Source: Nostoc linckia NIES-25
GTDB lineage: Bacteria; Cyanobacteriota; Cyanobacteriia; Cyanobacteriales; Nostocaceae
Length of the DNA stretch: 64,000 bases
Assembly (NCBI RefSeq): GCF_002368035.1
Contig: NZ_AP018222.1
Location: 2,768,534 to 2,832,533, forward strand
Direction of reading: 5' to 3'
Part shown: in pieces, positions 32,995 to 42,251 of the stretch
Numbering within the stretch: position 1 is the first letter of the stretch
Layout of the letters: each line of letters opens with the position of its first letter
Program-made: the position numbers and the translations under genes
Notes under the pieces: generated by a model
What the model was told of the DNA's origin: nothing
Database searches by the model: none
The model's input: the letters and a program-made list of their open reading frames with translations, nothing else

Positions 32995-33120
32995 GGGACT
33001 GGTGATTGGGGATTGGGTACTGGGTATTGGGGATTGGATACTGGGAAAACTCTTCCCTAATTACCAGTCCCTAGTAGCCAGTCCCTAGTCCCCAGTCCCC
33101 AGTACCTAGTCCCTGAAGAT
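32995..33120. repeat. STRR-type heptamer block
   Basis: Many GGGGACT, GGGGATT, GGGTACT units are followed by their complement (CAGTCCCTAGT and similar), so the block can fold into a hairpin. It ends about 15 bases before the start of the CSP41-like gene. Confidence 0.8.
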
Positions 33121-33135
33121 AGGAATGGGAAAGGT

Positions 33136-34074
33136 ATGCGAATTCTAATTATGGGTGGTACTCGGTTCATTGGTGTCTACTTGACTCAACTATTGGTGGA
33201 ACAAGGACATGAGGTGGTGCTGTTTAACCGTGGAAATCGGCCAGCACCTTCTTTACAGGGAGTAGGACAAATTATAGGCGATCGCACCGATGCTGCCCAA
33301 TTAAAAGCAAAATTGTCACAAGAAAATTTTGATGCCATTTTTGACAATAATGGACGGGAACTCAGTGATACTCAACCACTTGCAGAGATTTTTCAAGACC
33401 GGGTGCAACATTTTGTATATATGAGTTCGGCGGGAGTGTATCTCAAATCTGACCAACTTCCCCACGTCGAAGGCGATGCGGTAGACCCAAAAAGCCGCCA
33501 CCTGGGTAAGCATGAAACTGAAGCTTACCTGAGTAAATCGGGATTGCCCTTTACTTCAATTCGTCCTACTTATATTTACGGGCCGCGTAATTATAATGAC
33601 TTAGAAAGTTGGTTTTTTGACAGAATTGTGCGCGATCGCCCGATTCCTATCCCCACAAATGGGTTGCATATCACCCAATTAGGTCATGTCAAAGATTTAG
33701 CAAAAGCAATGACTCAAGTTTTGGGCAATCAACAAGCAGTAGGACAGATTTATAACATTTCTGGCGATCGCTTTGTCACTTTTGATGGTTTAGCTCGTGC
33801 TAGCGCCGTAGCGGCTGGTAAATCACCCGATGCGATCAAAATTGTTCATTACGACCCGAAGAAGTTTGATTTTGGCAAGCGCAAAGCTTTTCCCATGCGG
33901 GTGCAACATTTCTTTGCTTCGGTGAATAAAGCGCAAACAGAATTAAACTGGCATCCGGAATATGATTTGATTTCTGGATTACAAGATTCTTTGGAAAATG
34001 ATTATCTAGCTTCTGGACGAGATAAAGCTGAGGTTGATTTCTCGGTGGATGAGGAGATTTTAAAAGCTGTTTAA
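33136..34074 (+). CDS. NAD-dependent epimerase/reductase, CSP41b-like
   Basis: The 312-residue protein has the Rossmann start ILIMGGTRFIGVYLTQLL, then VYMSSAGVY and RPTYIYGPRNYNDLESWFFDR. It lacks the classic Y-x-x-x-K pair in its usual place (LGKHETEAYL instead). These traits match atypical reductases of the chloroplast CSP41 type, which bind and stabilise RNA rather than act on sugars. Its role here could be RNA binding; this is from family knowledge. An STRR block lies directly upstream. Confidence 0.85.
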   Translation: MRILIMGGTRFIGVYLTQLLVEQGHEVVLFNRGNRPAPSLQGVGQIIGDRTDAAQLKAKLSQENFDAIFDNNGRELSDTQPLAEIFQDRVQHFVYMSSAGVYLKSDQLPHVEGDAVDPKSRHLGKHETEAYLSKSGLPFTSIRPTYIYGPRNYNDLESWFFDRIVRDRPIPIPTNGLHITQLGHVKDLAKAMTQVLGNQQAVGQIYNISGDRFVTFDGLARASAVAAGKSPDAIKIVHYDPKKFDFGKRKAFPMRVQHFFASVNKAQTELNWHPEYDLISGLQDSLENDYLASGRDKAEVDFSVDEEILKAV

Positions 34075-34122
34075 TTGCAAGGTTTGTTGGCTGCTGACAG
34101 TCAACAGTCAACAGTCAACACA

Positions 34123-34869
34123 TTACTCCTCATCAGGGTTAATGCCCAATTGTCGTAATTTCGCCGCTAACTTATCAGCACGTTGTCTTTCTTGTTCGGC
34201 TCTTCGTCTTTCTTGTTCTAGTTGCGTAGAAATCCAATTTCCTGTTTCATCGTACCAACGTAACCACAAGCGATCGATACCTTCATAAGCGCCTTGCCAA
34301 AGCCCCAAACCTAATTGTATTCCTGGCATCCAGACTCTAGAACTAGTGACATCTATTTCTTGGTAACTATCTGCAACTAATTGAAATGCTTGGAGTTTAT
34401 CTGTGTAGCGGTCAAATACGATGTAGTAAGGAACTCGCAAAATCTGCTCGTAAACTTGCCATTTAGTTGGGGGTTGGTTAACTTCCCGCAGAGTTTGTCC
34501 TAAGTCTTCTTTTTCAGTGCCAGGAGAAAGCAATTCTACCATTACAAAAGGAGCAACCCCTTCTTGCCAGATGACATAACTTAGGCGCAAGTTTCGGTGT
34601 TCGTAGAGGCGCGAAACTCCCACAACAGCAAACCAGTCCGGGCGTTTGTACCACAGTGTATGCCGCAGGTCATAGTAAAGGTTTAAATCACTGGCAACAA
34701 ATACTTCATCTGCTGAATAGGTGGGAGGCAAGAAGGTATCACTTAAAAGTTGGGGTTGAAAACGGTGAAATTCGTCAGGCAAACCAGGTTCCTCAGGGTA
34801 TTCGCTGGGAAGATCGTACATTGTGGGTAGGGTTTCTTTGGGGGAAAGAGGCGGGTCTGTTTGATACAT
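34123..34869 (-). CDS. Uma2-family (DUF820) PD-(D/E)xK endonuclease-like protein
   Basis: The 248-residue protein has the Uma2 pattern: DEVFVASDLNLYYDL, WFAVVGVSRLYEHRNLRLSY, the FVMVELLSPGTEKED motif containing the E of the catalytic site, and VPYYIVFDRYTDKLQAFQLV. It ends with an arginine/glutamate coiled coil (RRRAEQERQRADKLAAKLRQ). Such proteins are numerous in cyanobacteria; their function is unknown and may relate to mobile elements. Confidence 0.88.
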   Translation of the reverse strand: MYQTDPPLSPKETLPTMYDLPSEYPEEPGLPDEFHRFQPQLLSDTFLPPTYSADEVFVASDLNLYYDLRHTLWYKRPDWFAVVGVSRLYEHRNLRLSYVIWQEGVAPFVMVELLSPGTEKEDLGQTLREVNQPPTKWQVYEQILRVPYYIVFDRYTDKLQAFQLVADSYQEIDVTSSRVWMPGIQLGLGLWQGAYEGIDRLWLRWYDETGNWISTQLEQERRRAEQERQRADKLAAKLRQLGINPDEE

Positions 34870-35142
34870 AAGGGGAATCCTCAGCGAGTAATACCATTTT
34901 GGATTTTAAATTTTAGATTTTGGATTGATTCTACAGATAAATCAGCTTGCTTTGTACCATCAAAAAATCATTGGTCAAAATAAAAATATTTTATTCTACC
35001 TGAGAAAGACGCGAAAAAGTATGTTTTTAGTTTTTACTAGAACATGAATGAAAATTTTTTCTGTAAGTCAGGCAAACTTGTTTGATAATTCCCTCAAAGT
35101 TGGTGAAATTAATTTGTGTAAATATTATTATTGGTTAATTAA

Positions 35143-36027
35143 ATGAGCCAGGTCTTACAATATCCACTCCACAATGTTTTGGAAGCACGCGCCCGTTTAG
35201 GTGAAGGGCCGATTTGGGACTCTACTAAAAAGCTACTTTACTGGATAGATATTTTTAACCATCGAGTGCATCAATTTGACCCTGCAACGGGGAAAGATCG
35301 CTTTTTTGATGTGGGAGATGTGGTAGGTACGATCGCACCAGCAGGTACAGATATATTAATTATTACACTGCGTCATCATCTGGTCTTGCTCAACACCCAA
35401 ACTGGTGAAGTTACACCCATTTTGGAAGTTGAAGCAAATATGCCAAATAATCGTCTCAACGATGGCAAATGTGACCCCCAAGGTCGCTTTTGGTTCGGCT
35501 CAATGTCTACTATAGAAAAGCCCGAAGCGAGACTTTATCGTTACGATACTGATGGTTCATTACATGTAATGGAAACAGGATTAACTATCTCTAATGGCTT
35601 GGGTTGGAGTCCCGATAAAAAGATATTTTACTTAACTGATTCTCCTCAACAAAAAATATATGCTTATGACTTTAATTCAGTAACAGGCAATATTACTAAT
35701 CGCCGGATTTTTGTTGATTTAACTCATGAATCTTTCCACCCAGATGGGTTAACTATAGATAGTCAAGGAAATATTTGGTCAGCGATGTGGAATGGATGGT
35801 GCGTGATTCGTTTCAATCCACAGGGTGAAGAAATATTGCGGATAAAACTACCCGTTCCCCTCGTAACGAGTTGCACTTTTGGCGGCGAGGATTTGCAAAC
35901 ACTTTACATCACCACTGCCTCAGTTGGACTCAGCCAAGCCGAGATTGACAAAAGTTTCCACTCAGGTGATTTATTTGCTGTGGAAACTGATGTGACTGGA
36001 TTATCTAGCTATGGTTTTGAGCAATAA
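35143..36027 (+). CDS. SMP-30/gluconolactonase family protein
   Basis: The 294-residue six-bladed propeller has the metal-site signatures: ARLGEGPIWDSTKKLLYWID with the first-blade glutamate, MPNNRLNDGKCDPQGRFWFG with the N and D ligands, TISNGLGWSPDKKIFYLTD, and HPDGLTIDSQGNIWSA. Family members hydrolyse sugar lactones such as gluconolactone using a divalent metal. The gene stands alone; the natural substrate is not visible. Confidence 0.92.
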   Translation: MSQVLQYPLHNVLEARARLGEGPIWDSTKKLLYWIDIFNHRVHQFDPATGKDRFFDVGDVVGTIAPAGTDILIITLRHHLVLLNTQTGEVTPILEVEANMPNNRLNDGKCDPQGRFWFGSMSTIEKPEARLYRYDTDGSLHVMETGLTISNGLGWSPDKKIFYLTDSPQQKIYAYDFNSVTGNITNRRIFVDLTHESFHPDGLTIDSQGNIWSAMWNGWCVIRFNPQGEEILRIKLPVPLVTSCTFGGEDLQTLYITTASVGLSQAEIDKSFHSGDLFAVETDVTGLSSYGFEQ

Positions 36028-36090
36028 ACACGCGATGAATCGCCGTCTCTACAATAATCAGTCTTTTGTCTTGATGGCTGAATTACAAGG

Positions 36091-36618
36091 CTATATTGTC
36101 GTTTCATTAGTACTAGCTTTTTGCGGCAAAAGATAAATACCGCCAGATATTAATGTCAAAGCCACAGAAATCCAAAAGGCAATTAAAGATGAGATTTGCC
36201 AGATTTCAGGTAATGGCGCAATTAAAAGTGCGATCGCTACTATTTGACTTACAGTTTTGAGTTTACCCCAAATGTTCGCCCCGGTAATCGTTGTTTGATT
36301 TACTCGCCAACCAGCGATCGCTAATTCCCGCGCTAAAATCAAAAATACTCCCCACGCTGGCACTTTTCCCAGTTCAATCAACACCAGCAATGGCGCAAGT
36401 ACCAAAAATTTATCTACCAAAGGGTCAAGAAATTTACCTAAATCGCTAATTTGATTGAGTTTTCTTGCTAAATAACCATCCAACCAATCTGTCAACGCCG
36501 CCACTAAAAAAATCGCCAAACATAACCACCTAGCCTGAGAGGATGGGTTGTACAAACCGTATAGCAAAAATGGTACACCCAGCAAACGAGAAAAAGTAAT
36601 CCAGTTAGGTAAAGTCAT
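36091..36618 (-). CDS. pgsA: CDP-diacylglycerol-glycerol-3-phosphate 3-phosphatidyltransferase
   Basis: The protein has several membrane helices and the CDP-alcohol phosphotransferase motif DWLDGYLARKLNQISDLGKF followed by LDPLVD, which includes all the conserved D, G, A and R residues. It begins MTLPNWITFSRLLGVPFLLY. It makes phosphatidylglycerol phosphate, needed for phosphatidylglycerol of thylakoids. The internal ATG is used because it fits the family start and avoids overlap with the upstream Uma2 gene. Confidence 0.94.
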   Translation of the reverse strand: MTLPNWITFSRLLGVPFLLYGLYNPSSQARWLCLAIFLVAALTDWLDGYLARKLNQISDLGKFLDPLVDKFLVLAPLLVLIELGKVPAWGVFLILARELAIAGWRVNQTTITGANIWGKLKTVSQIVAIALLIAPLPEIWQISSLIAFWISVALTLISGGIYLLPQKASTNETTI

Positions 36619-36638
36619 AATTTGGGTTGAGGAATTAT

Positions 36639-37202
36639 CTATAACTTTAACCAACCAAATAATTGCCCTAATGTCAAATGTAAATCACTGACTAAATTGG
36701 GTACTGGCAAGATATCTTCTTCGTTCTCTAAATAAATTGGTTGTTGCTGAGGTGGATACGCTAAAACACCATATTCTTCTGGGTCAATTAACCAACCTAA
36801 GCTAGTACCATGATTTAAACAATGTAAAATATTTTTGGTAACTTTGGTGGTACTTTGTTCGGGCGAGAGAATTTCAATTGTCCAATCTGGATATGTATTA
36901 AACGTATTGGCGATATTACCTTTTTCATCTACAGGAATTCGTTCCCAAGCGAATACTGCAACATCTGGAACAGTGGAACGTCCCCCAAAGGTACAGCGTA
37001 ATTCTGGAAAAGCCAGGGCGATTTTTGTGGGTTCTGCTACACGATTAATTGCAGTAACTAATTCACCTTGTAATCTGCTATGTTTACCTTGGGGCATAGG
37101 TTTTTGAATGATTTCACCATCTATATATTCACTGGCTGGTTTAGTTTCTGGTAATTGTAAAAATTCCTCTAAAGATATACGACGAGTTGGTGTTTTAATC
37201 AT
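36639..37202 (-). CDS. Uma2-family (DUF820) endonuclease-like protein
   Basis: The protein starts MIKTPTRRISLEEFLQLPET and carries SEYIDGEIIQKPMPQGKHSR, FGGRSTVPDVAVFAWERI with the catalytic D, and PDWTIEILSPEQSTTKVTKN with the E. This is the standard short Uma2 layout (187 residues). The protein should have a PD-(D/E)xK nuclease fold; its role is unknown. It lies just upstream of pgsA on the same strand. Confidence 0.9.
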   Translation of the reverse strand: MIKTPTRRISLEEFLQLPETKPASEYIDGEIIQKPMPQGKHSRLQGELVTAINRVAEPTKIALAFPELRCTFGGRSTVPDVAVFAWERIPVDEKGNIANTFNTYPDWTIEILSPEQSTTKVTKNILHCLNHGTSLGWLIDPEEYGVLAYPPQQQPIYLENEEDILPVPNLVSDLHLTLGQLFGWLKL

Positions 37203-37450
37203 AATGTTTTCCTGCACGTATTTAAACGTAAGTTTAGCTTAAATCAAATGATTTGACAGAGCTTAGTTAGTTGTTAGTTGTCGATTGTGCAAATTTGAGA
37301 TTTCGGATTGGTTTTTCTAAAAATTGAGACTAATATTTGATTCTTGAAAAGATTTGGAGGTGACAGGGTTTGAGCATGTTTTGTTGTAAAAATGGCGTGA
37401 GTATCATTTGCATGGCATGATCTGTATTTCAAGATCATCGAAACAATACT

Positions 37451-38866
37451 ATGACTGACAATATAGATTTTCGCATCGAACGGGATTCGATGGGCGATCG
37501 CCAAATTGCTAGTAACGTTTATTACGGCATTCAAACGCTACGGGCAATAGAAAACTTCCCTATCAGCAGCATCAAGCCTCTATCTACTTACGTAGATGCT
37601 TGTTTGTTAATTAAAAAAGCTACGGCAATTGTCAACGGAGAACTAAATTGCATTCCCCAAGATATTAGTCAGGCAATTGTGCAAGCAACTGATGAAATCT
37701 TAGGCGGTAAGTTGCGCGAACAATTCGTTGTGGATGTTTATCAAGCTGGTGCAGGAACTTCTCACCACATGAATGTCAATGAAGTTCTGGCAAATCGGGC
37801 CTTAGAAATTCTTGGCGACGAAAAAGGCAACTATAAACGTGTTAGTCCTAATGACCACGTTAACTATGGGCAGTCTACTAATGATGTGATTCCGACAGCA
37901 ATTAGGATTGGCGGATTATTGGCACTTTCTCACACATTACATCCAGCTTTAGAACAAGCGATCGCTGCCTTAGAAAGCAAAGCTGTAGAATTTCAAGATA
38001 TCGTCAAATCTGGCAGAACTCACTTACAAGACGCAGTACCAGTGCGCTTGGGTGAGAATTTTCAAGCTTGGGCACAAATCCTCACAGAACATCAAAACCG
38101 AATTTACACCGCCTCCGGAGATTTGATGGTGCTGGGTTTGGGAGGTAGTGCAGCGGGAACAGGATTAAATACTCATCCTCTTTATCGCGCCCGTGTAGTG
38201 GAAGTTCTCGCGGAATTAATTGATACTCCATTAGAACCTGCACCGCACCTCATGGCAGCTATGCAAAGCATGGCACCATTTGTCAATGTTTCCGGTGCTT
38301 TGCGGAACCTAGCCCAGGATTTAGCAAAAATATCTCATGACTTGCGGTTAATGGATTCGGGGCCAAAAACTGGTTTAAAAGAAATTCAACTACCTCCAGT
38401 GCAACCAGGTTCCTCAATTATGCCAGGGAAATACAACCCAGTGATGGCAGAGATGACATCAATGGTATGTTTTCAAGTGATGGGTTATGACAATGCGATC
38501 GCTCTTGCTGCCCAAGCAGGACAATTAGAACTAAATGTGATGATGCCACTGATTGCCTATAACCTAATTCACAGCATCGAAATTCTGGGTAATACTATTG
38601 CTGCACTTACAGAACGTTGCATCAAAGGAATTACAGCTAACAAAGAACGTTGTTTAGCTTATGCCGAAGGTAGTTTAGCTTTAGTAACTGCACTCAACAC
38701 TCACATAGGTTATTTAAATGCCGCAGCTGTGGCCAAAGAATCTTTAGAAACTGGTAAATCCCTACGCGAAATTGTCTTAGAACGAGGATTAATGACTGAA
38801 GCAGAATTAGCCACAGTGTTAAATCTAGAACAAATGAGTGCTATCCTGCCTCTGAGTCTAGGATAA
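37451..38866 (+). CDS. aspA: Aspartate ammonia-lyase-type enzyme
   Basis: The 471-residue protein belongs to the fumarase/aspartase superfamily: RIERDSMGDRQIASNVYYGI start, AGAGTSHHMNVNEVLANRAL, VNYGQSTNDVIPTAIRI, KSGRTHLQDAVPVRLG, and the signature loop PGSSIMPGKYNPVMAEM with the catalytic serine. The start and the last motif fit aspartases more than fumarases, though Y in place of V/I after PGK is unusual. It would split aspartate to fumarate and ammonia. In heterocyst-forming strains this could relate to cyanophycin-derived aspartate, which is inference. Confidence 0.88.
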   Translation: MTDNIDFRIERDSMGDRQIASNVYYGIQTLRAIENFPISSIKPLSTYVDACLLIKKATAIVNGELNCIPQDISQAIVQATDEILGGKLREQFVVDVYQAGAGTSHHMNVNEVLANRALEILGDEKGNYKRVSPNDHVNYGQSTNDVIPTAIRIGGLLALSHTLHPALEQAIAALESKAVEFQDIVKSGRTHLQDAVPVRLGENFQAWAQILTEHQNRIYTASGDLMVLGLGGSAAGTGLNTHPLYRARVVEVLAELIDTPLEPAPHLMAAMQSMAPFVNVSGALRNLAQDLAKISHDLRLMDSGPKTGLKEIQLPPVQPGSSIMPGKYNPVMAEMTSMVCFQVMGYDNAIALAAQAGQLELNVMMPLIAYNLIHSIEILGNTIAALTERCIKGITANKERCLAYAEGSLALVTALNTHIGYLNAAAVAKESLETGKSLREIVLERGLMTEAELATVLNLEQMSAILPLSLG

Positions 38867-38895
38867 AAACAGATCGATATAATATCAATTTTTTT

Positions 38896-39004
38896 AACGA
38901 ACCACAGAGGCGCAGAGTACACAGAGAGAAAAATAAGAAGGAACGATTAACTGAGCAAAAAACCTCTTATTCCTCTGCGTCCTCCGCGTCCTCTGCGGTT
39001 CGTT
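38896..39004. repeat. Palindromic repeat with AACGAACCACAGAGG ends
   Basis: AACGAACCACAGAGGCGCAG on the left is complementary to the right part, CTCTGCGTCCTCCGCG then CCTCTGCGGTTCGTT. It has no coding capacity and lies after the aspartase gene. Confidence 0.75.
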
Positions 39005-39106
39005 CTTATCTGTATTCAATTTTGCGGATCAACTAAAGTGTTGAACAAGGTTATCAACTGGCATTACCTTAATTAGCTTTGTGGTTACGGCAGAGGTTAA
39101 GTTAGT

Positions 39107-39140
39107 AGGTGGCTGATGACTGTTGACTGTTGACTGATGA
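39107..39140. repeat. Short heptamer repeat before the DUF362 gene
   Basis: Units of TGTTGAC/TGATGAC are repeated about five times. They create spurious start codons just upstream of the DUF362 gene. Confidence 0.65.
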
Positions 39141-39169
39141 CATTATTCAATACTCGTAATTTATTACCT

Positions 39170-40141
39170 ATGCAGACTCAAAAACCATCTGTCAGCTTGA
39201 TTCGGGCTAGTTCTTACGAACAAGAGGCTTTACGAGAATCTTTAGTGACACTGCTGGAACCTTTTGGAGGAATGGCAGCATTTGTGAAAAAAGGCGATCG
39301 CGTTTTACTCAAACCCAATCTGCTCACGGGTGCGCGTCCTGGTAAAGAGTGTATCACTCGTGCAGAACTAGTTTACGCAGTTGCCCAAATGGCGATCGAA
39401 GTTGGTGGTAAGCCATTTTTGGGTGATAGTCCAGCTTTTGGCAGCGCCAAGGGAGTAGCGGTGGCAAATGGCTATCTGCCTATTTTAGAAGAACTCAATA
39501 TTGCGATCGTCGATTTTCACGGACAGCGTTACCAAACCGTCAGCGATAATTTTAACCACCTGCGTCTGTCCAAAGAAGCGATGGAAGCAGATGTGGTGAT
39601 TAACCTACCAAAAGTCAAATCCCACGCCCAGTTGACATTAACCTTGGGTGTAAAAAACTTGTTTGGTTGCGTCCCCGGCAAAATGAAAGCTTGGTGGCAC
39701 ATGGAAGCCGGAAAAGATGCCAACAGATTTGCTGAAATGTTAGTAGAAACTGCTAGGGCAATTAACCCTAACTTAACCATATTAGATGGGATCATCGGTC
39801 ATGAAGGCAACGGCCCTAGTAACGGTGAACCTCGCCAACTGGGTATTTTAGCAGCGGCATCGGATATATTTGCCCTAGATCGAGCAATGGTAGAAATCCT
39901 CAACGTTCCTCCCGAACAAGTACCGACAGTTGCCGCTTCCCAAAGATTAGGAGTTTGCCCAGAACTTGCTGCAATAGAATTTCCACATTTAAATCCCGAC
40001 TTATTAAAAATAGAAGATTGGCGGCTACCAGACAAATTAATGCCCATCGATTTTGGTATGCCCCGCGTCATTAAATCTACGTTTAAGCATCTTTACACCC
40101 GGTTTATCAAGGAACCAATGAGTGTTTACGCCAGAAACTAG
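39170..40141 (+). CDS. DUF362 domain protein
   Basis: The protein of about 323 residues has the DUF362 motifs: KKGDRVLLKPNLLTG, FLGDSPAFGSAKGVA, DVVINLPKVKSHAQLTLTLG, VKNLFGCVPGKMKAWWHM and GIIGHEGNGPSNGEPRQLG. No ferredoxin-like cysteine cluster follows, unlike the longer members. Function is unknown; the conserved lysines and glycines suggest a nucleotide- or phosphate-binding enzyme. The ATG at 39170 (MQTQKPSVSLIRAS) is preferred, because upstream starts fall in the STRR block. Confidence 0.85.
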   Translation: MQTQKPSVSLIRASSYEQEALRESLVTLLEPFGGMAAFVKKGDRVLLKPNLLTGARPGKECITRAELVYAVAQMAIEVGGKPFLGDSPAFGSAKGVAVANGYLPILEELNIAIVDFHGQRYQTVSDNFNHLRLSKEAMEADVVINLPKVKSHAQLTLTLGVKNLFGCVPGKMKAWWHMEAGKDANRFAEMLVETARAINPNLTILDGIIGHEGNGPSNGEPRQLGILAAASDIFALDRAMVEILNVPPEQVPTVAASQRLGVCPELAAIEFPHLNPDLLKIEDWRLPDKLMPIDFGMPRVIKSTFKHLYTRFIKEPMSVYARN

Positions 40142-40324
40142 GGACTGGGGGGTGGCAACGCCTTGGGAAAGGTAAAAGGGAAAAGGTAAAAGGGAAAAGG
40201 TAAAAGCAGGGATCTTTCTTTTCCCCTTTGCCCCATACCCTATGCCCAATATAAAATTGCAAACTTGGTTACAGCAATTTCATTTATTAGCAAAGTAATC
40301 TGTAATTACCCTCCGATTGCTTAA

Positions 40325-40366
40325 CCAAACCGTCCTAGTTAATATAGTGGCGGTTTTTTTAATTGG
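40325..40366 (+). terminator. Possible terminator hairpin downstream of DUF362 gene
   Basis: AACCGTC and GGCGGTT can pair around a loop of about 15 bases and are followed by TTTTTTT. It lies about 185 bases after the gene, so the link to that transcript is uncertain. Confidence 0.4.
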
Positions 40367-40399
40367 TTAATACCAATTCGCAATATCCGCAAAGTAGTA

Positions 40400-40500
40400 A
40401 TACCAATTTGAAAAAAGAATGCGACAGATGGGTAGGGGCACAACAATGTTGTGCCCTTACGGATAATTGATGTGTCGCAAACATTATTTGAATTGGTATA
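40400..40500. repeat. MITE-like palindrome with ATACCAATT ends
   Basis: ATACCAATTTGAAAAAAGAA and TGCGACA at the left match, inverted, TGTCGCA and ATTATTTGAATTGGTAT at the right. The centre is GGGCACAACAATGTTGTGCC, itself palindromic. It is about 100 bases with no coding capacity. Confidence 0.75.
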
Positions 40501-40821
40501 AGCAAGCTACGCAATTTTTTAAATTCACTTTGTATATCGGTTTGAAGTTTGAATCTGTTGCCTAATTTTAGAGAATTACTATAATTTATTTTGAAAAAAT
40601 TCTTGCAAATGCAGCAGTTTTTACTGGTGAAAAATACAGCTTAGGGTACACATTTACTGTGCTATAAGCTTTAAAAAACGACACTCAAACTCCAATTCAT
40701 ACCGAATTCTGAATTCTTTAGTTACGCCAAAGCTATTGCACCGCCTAATAGTTGGGTGCGTTAGGCTACGCCATAACACACGCTACATCTGAATTCTGAA
40801 TTCTAAATTCTCAGTTCTTTC

Positions 40822-42156
40822 TTATATAAACTTGATAACTTTCCCCTCCGCAGCTTTTTTATAAAATACTGAAGCAATCATTTCGCCATCTGGTTGATAA
40901 AGTCCAATCTGACCGCCAGAATTACCGAGTTGCATAGACAGAGGGCTATTTGTCCGCACGATAAATTGTTTTTGCTCATCAGGTGCTAATGTTCCCTCCA
41001 ATATCCGCCGCCGACTGGCTTTATCTGTGAGGAACCAGCCATCTAACGCAACTGGTGTTGAGGATATATTTTTTAACTCCACCCATTCCCCCGATTCCGA
41101 TCTTTCTGGATTTGGGAGTGCTGCGGCCACAACTACTGGCCCGCTTTGCATTTGTACATCTTCAAGCGGACGCGAGATAGGCCCGCTACCAGGACGCGGC
41201 AAAGGCTCAAAGTCTCCGCCACCCCGGAATTCTGGATAAAATGAGCGTATGTGTTTGCCCCGCTCTTTTTCCTTAGTTGTCTCGCGGTAAATTACTAAGT
41301 TGTAATTTCCACCTTGAATAGTCACAGCCCGCCGTTCATTTGTAGTCAAATTTTGAACTGACTCGTAGTAGGCTACAGTCCCCAAAGCGAAGTCACATTC
41401 TGGGCTAGTACCGACAAAAAAGCCTCCCCGCTCCTTAAAAATCTGGGCAACAGGGTCACCAGCCATATTACTCAATATCCAGGTCATTTGTAGCGTTATT
41501 ACGTGGGGATTCTGCACCTCAGAAATCCCAGGTAACTTATACTGAGTACCGAGAAAATTGACTCGTCCCTTGGCTTCATCGAGATAAAACTTCACCCAGT
41601 TGTGATAACCACTAATCTCTCCCCAACTTGGGCCACCCCGTGGATTAAATTGACCCTCGCCAACAAATACATGTTCAAATCCAGAGCAGTACTTGACAAT
41701 ATCATTCCCAAAATAATTGGTGAATGGGTCAAACCAGATTTGATTTATATCTCTGCGAAACTCATCTTTTGAGATCGGTTTTCTAAGACCATTAATGATA
41801 TAATCATAAGCAATTTTCATCGGTTGAGTATCTAGTAACAGGTCAAGAAATTTATTAATTTCATCATTTTCCTGTTCTGTAAACTCTTCCGGGTCGCGGT
41901 AATTCACCAAATAATTATCAAATAATTGAATTAATGTTGCATAAGTGCCTTCTGCAAAACGTTCATCTTTAACCTTATTGAACAGAGGGCGAACTGCCAA
42001 ATCAGTCCATTTATCTCCTGCTGCTTTCACTTGATGGTCGAGTAAGATATCGGCATTGGGGTCAACCCAATTTCCCTCAACATCCCGTACACTTACCGAA
42101 AAGCGGTTAGTATCAGCTTCCCAGATTTTATCGTAAATAGTTGGATCGGCAGCCAT
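40822..42156 (-). CDS. EndoU/XendoU-like endoribonuclease domain fused to a lamin-tail domain
   Basis: The 444-residue protein has a full EndoU-type domain (about residues 5-290): FEHVFVGEG with H162, EISGYHNWVKFYLDEAKGRV with H185, and FFVGTSPECDFALGTVAYYE. These match eukaryotic XendoU-type nucleases, which cut RNA after uridines using two histidines and a lysine. At the lysine position (ERRAVTIQGGNY) I see arginine 276 instead, so catalysis may be altered. Residues of about 340-444 form a lamin-tail (LTD) beta domain: SGEWVELKNISSTPVALDGW, FLTDKASRRRILEGTLAP. No signal peptide is seen. It lies downstream of an EEP-family gene on the same strand, separated by a nested repeat element. Confidence 0.8.
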   Translation of the reverse strand: MAADPTIYDKIWEADTNRFSVSVRDVEGNWVDPNADILLDHQVKAAGDKWTDLAVRPLFNKVKDERFAEGTYATLIQLFDNYLVNYRDPEEFTEQENDEINKFLDLLLDTQPMKIAYDYIINGLRKPISKDEFRRDINQIWFDPFTNYFGNDIVKYCSGFEHVFVGEGQFNPRGGPSWGEISGYHNWVKFYLDEAKGRVNFLGTQYKLPGISEVQNPHVITLQMTWILSNMAGDPVAQIFKERGGFFVGTSPECDFALGTVAYYESVQNLTTNERRAVTIQGGNYNLVIYRETTKEKERGKHIRSFYPEFRGGGDFEPLPRPGSGPISRPLEDVQMQSGPVVVAAALPNPERSESGEWVELKNISSTPVALDGWFLTDKASRRRILEGTLAPDEQKQFIVRTNSPLSMQLGNSGGQIGLYQPDGEMIASVFYKKAAEGKVIKFI

Positions 42157-42251
42157 CTTATTACTACTCCTAATTTCTTGTTTGTTGACAGTAAAAACTT
42201 AGCTAAAGCTTTCATTCCGCTCAACAGAGTTGAATTTAGCTAAAACATATC

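Larger units (their letters stand above)
40142..40821. other. Repeat-filled gap
   Basis: No gene is supported. From left to right it contains GGGAAAAGG-type hairpin repeats (40160-40240), a possible terminator (40325-40366), the palindromic element at 40400-40500, a GTTGGGTGCGTTAGGC fragment of the 13469 family, and GAATTCTGAATTC heptamers near 40690-40815. Confidence 0.6.
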
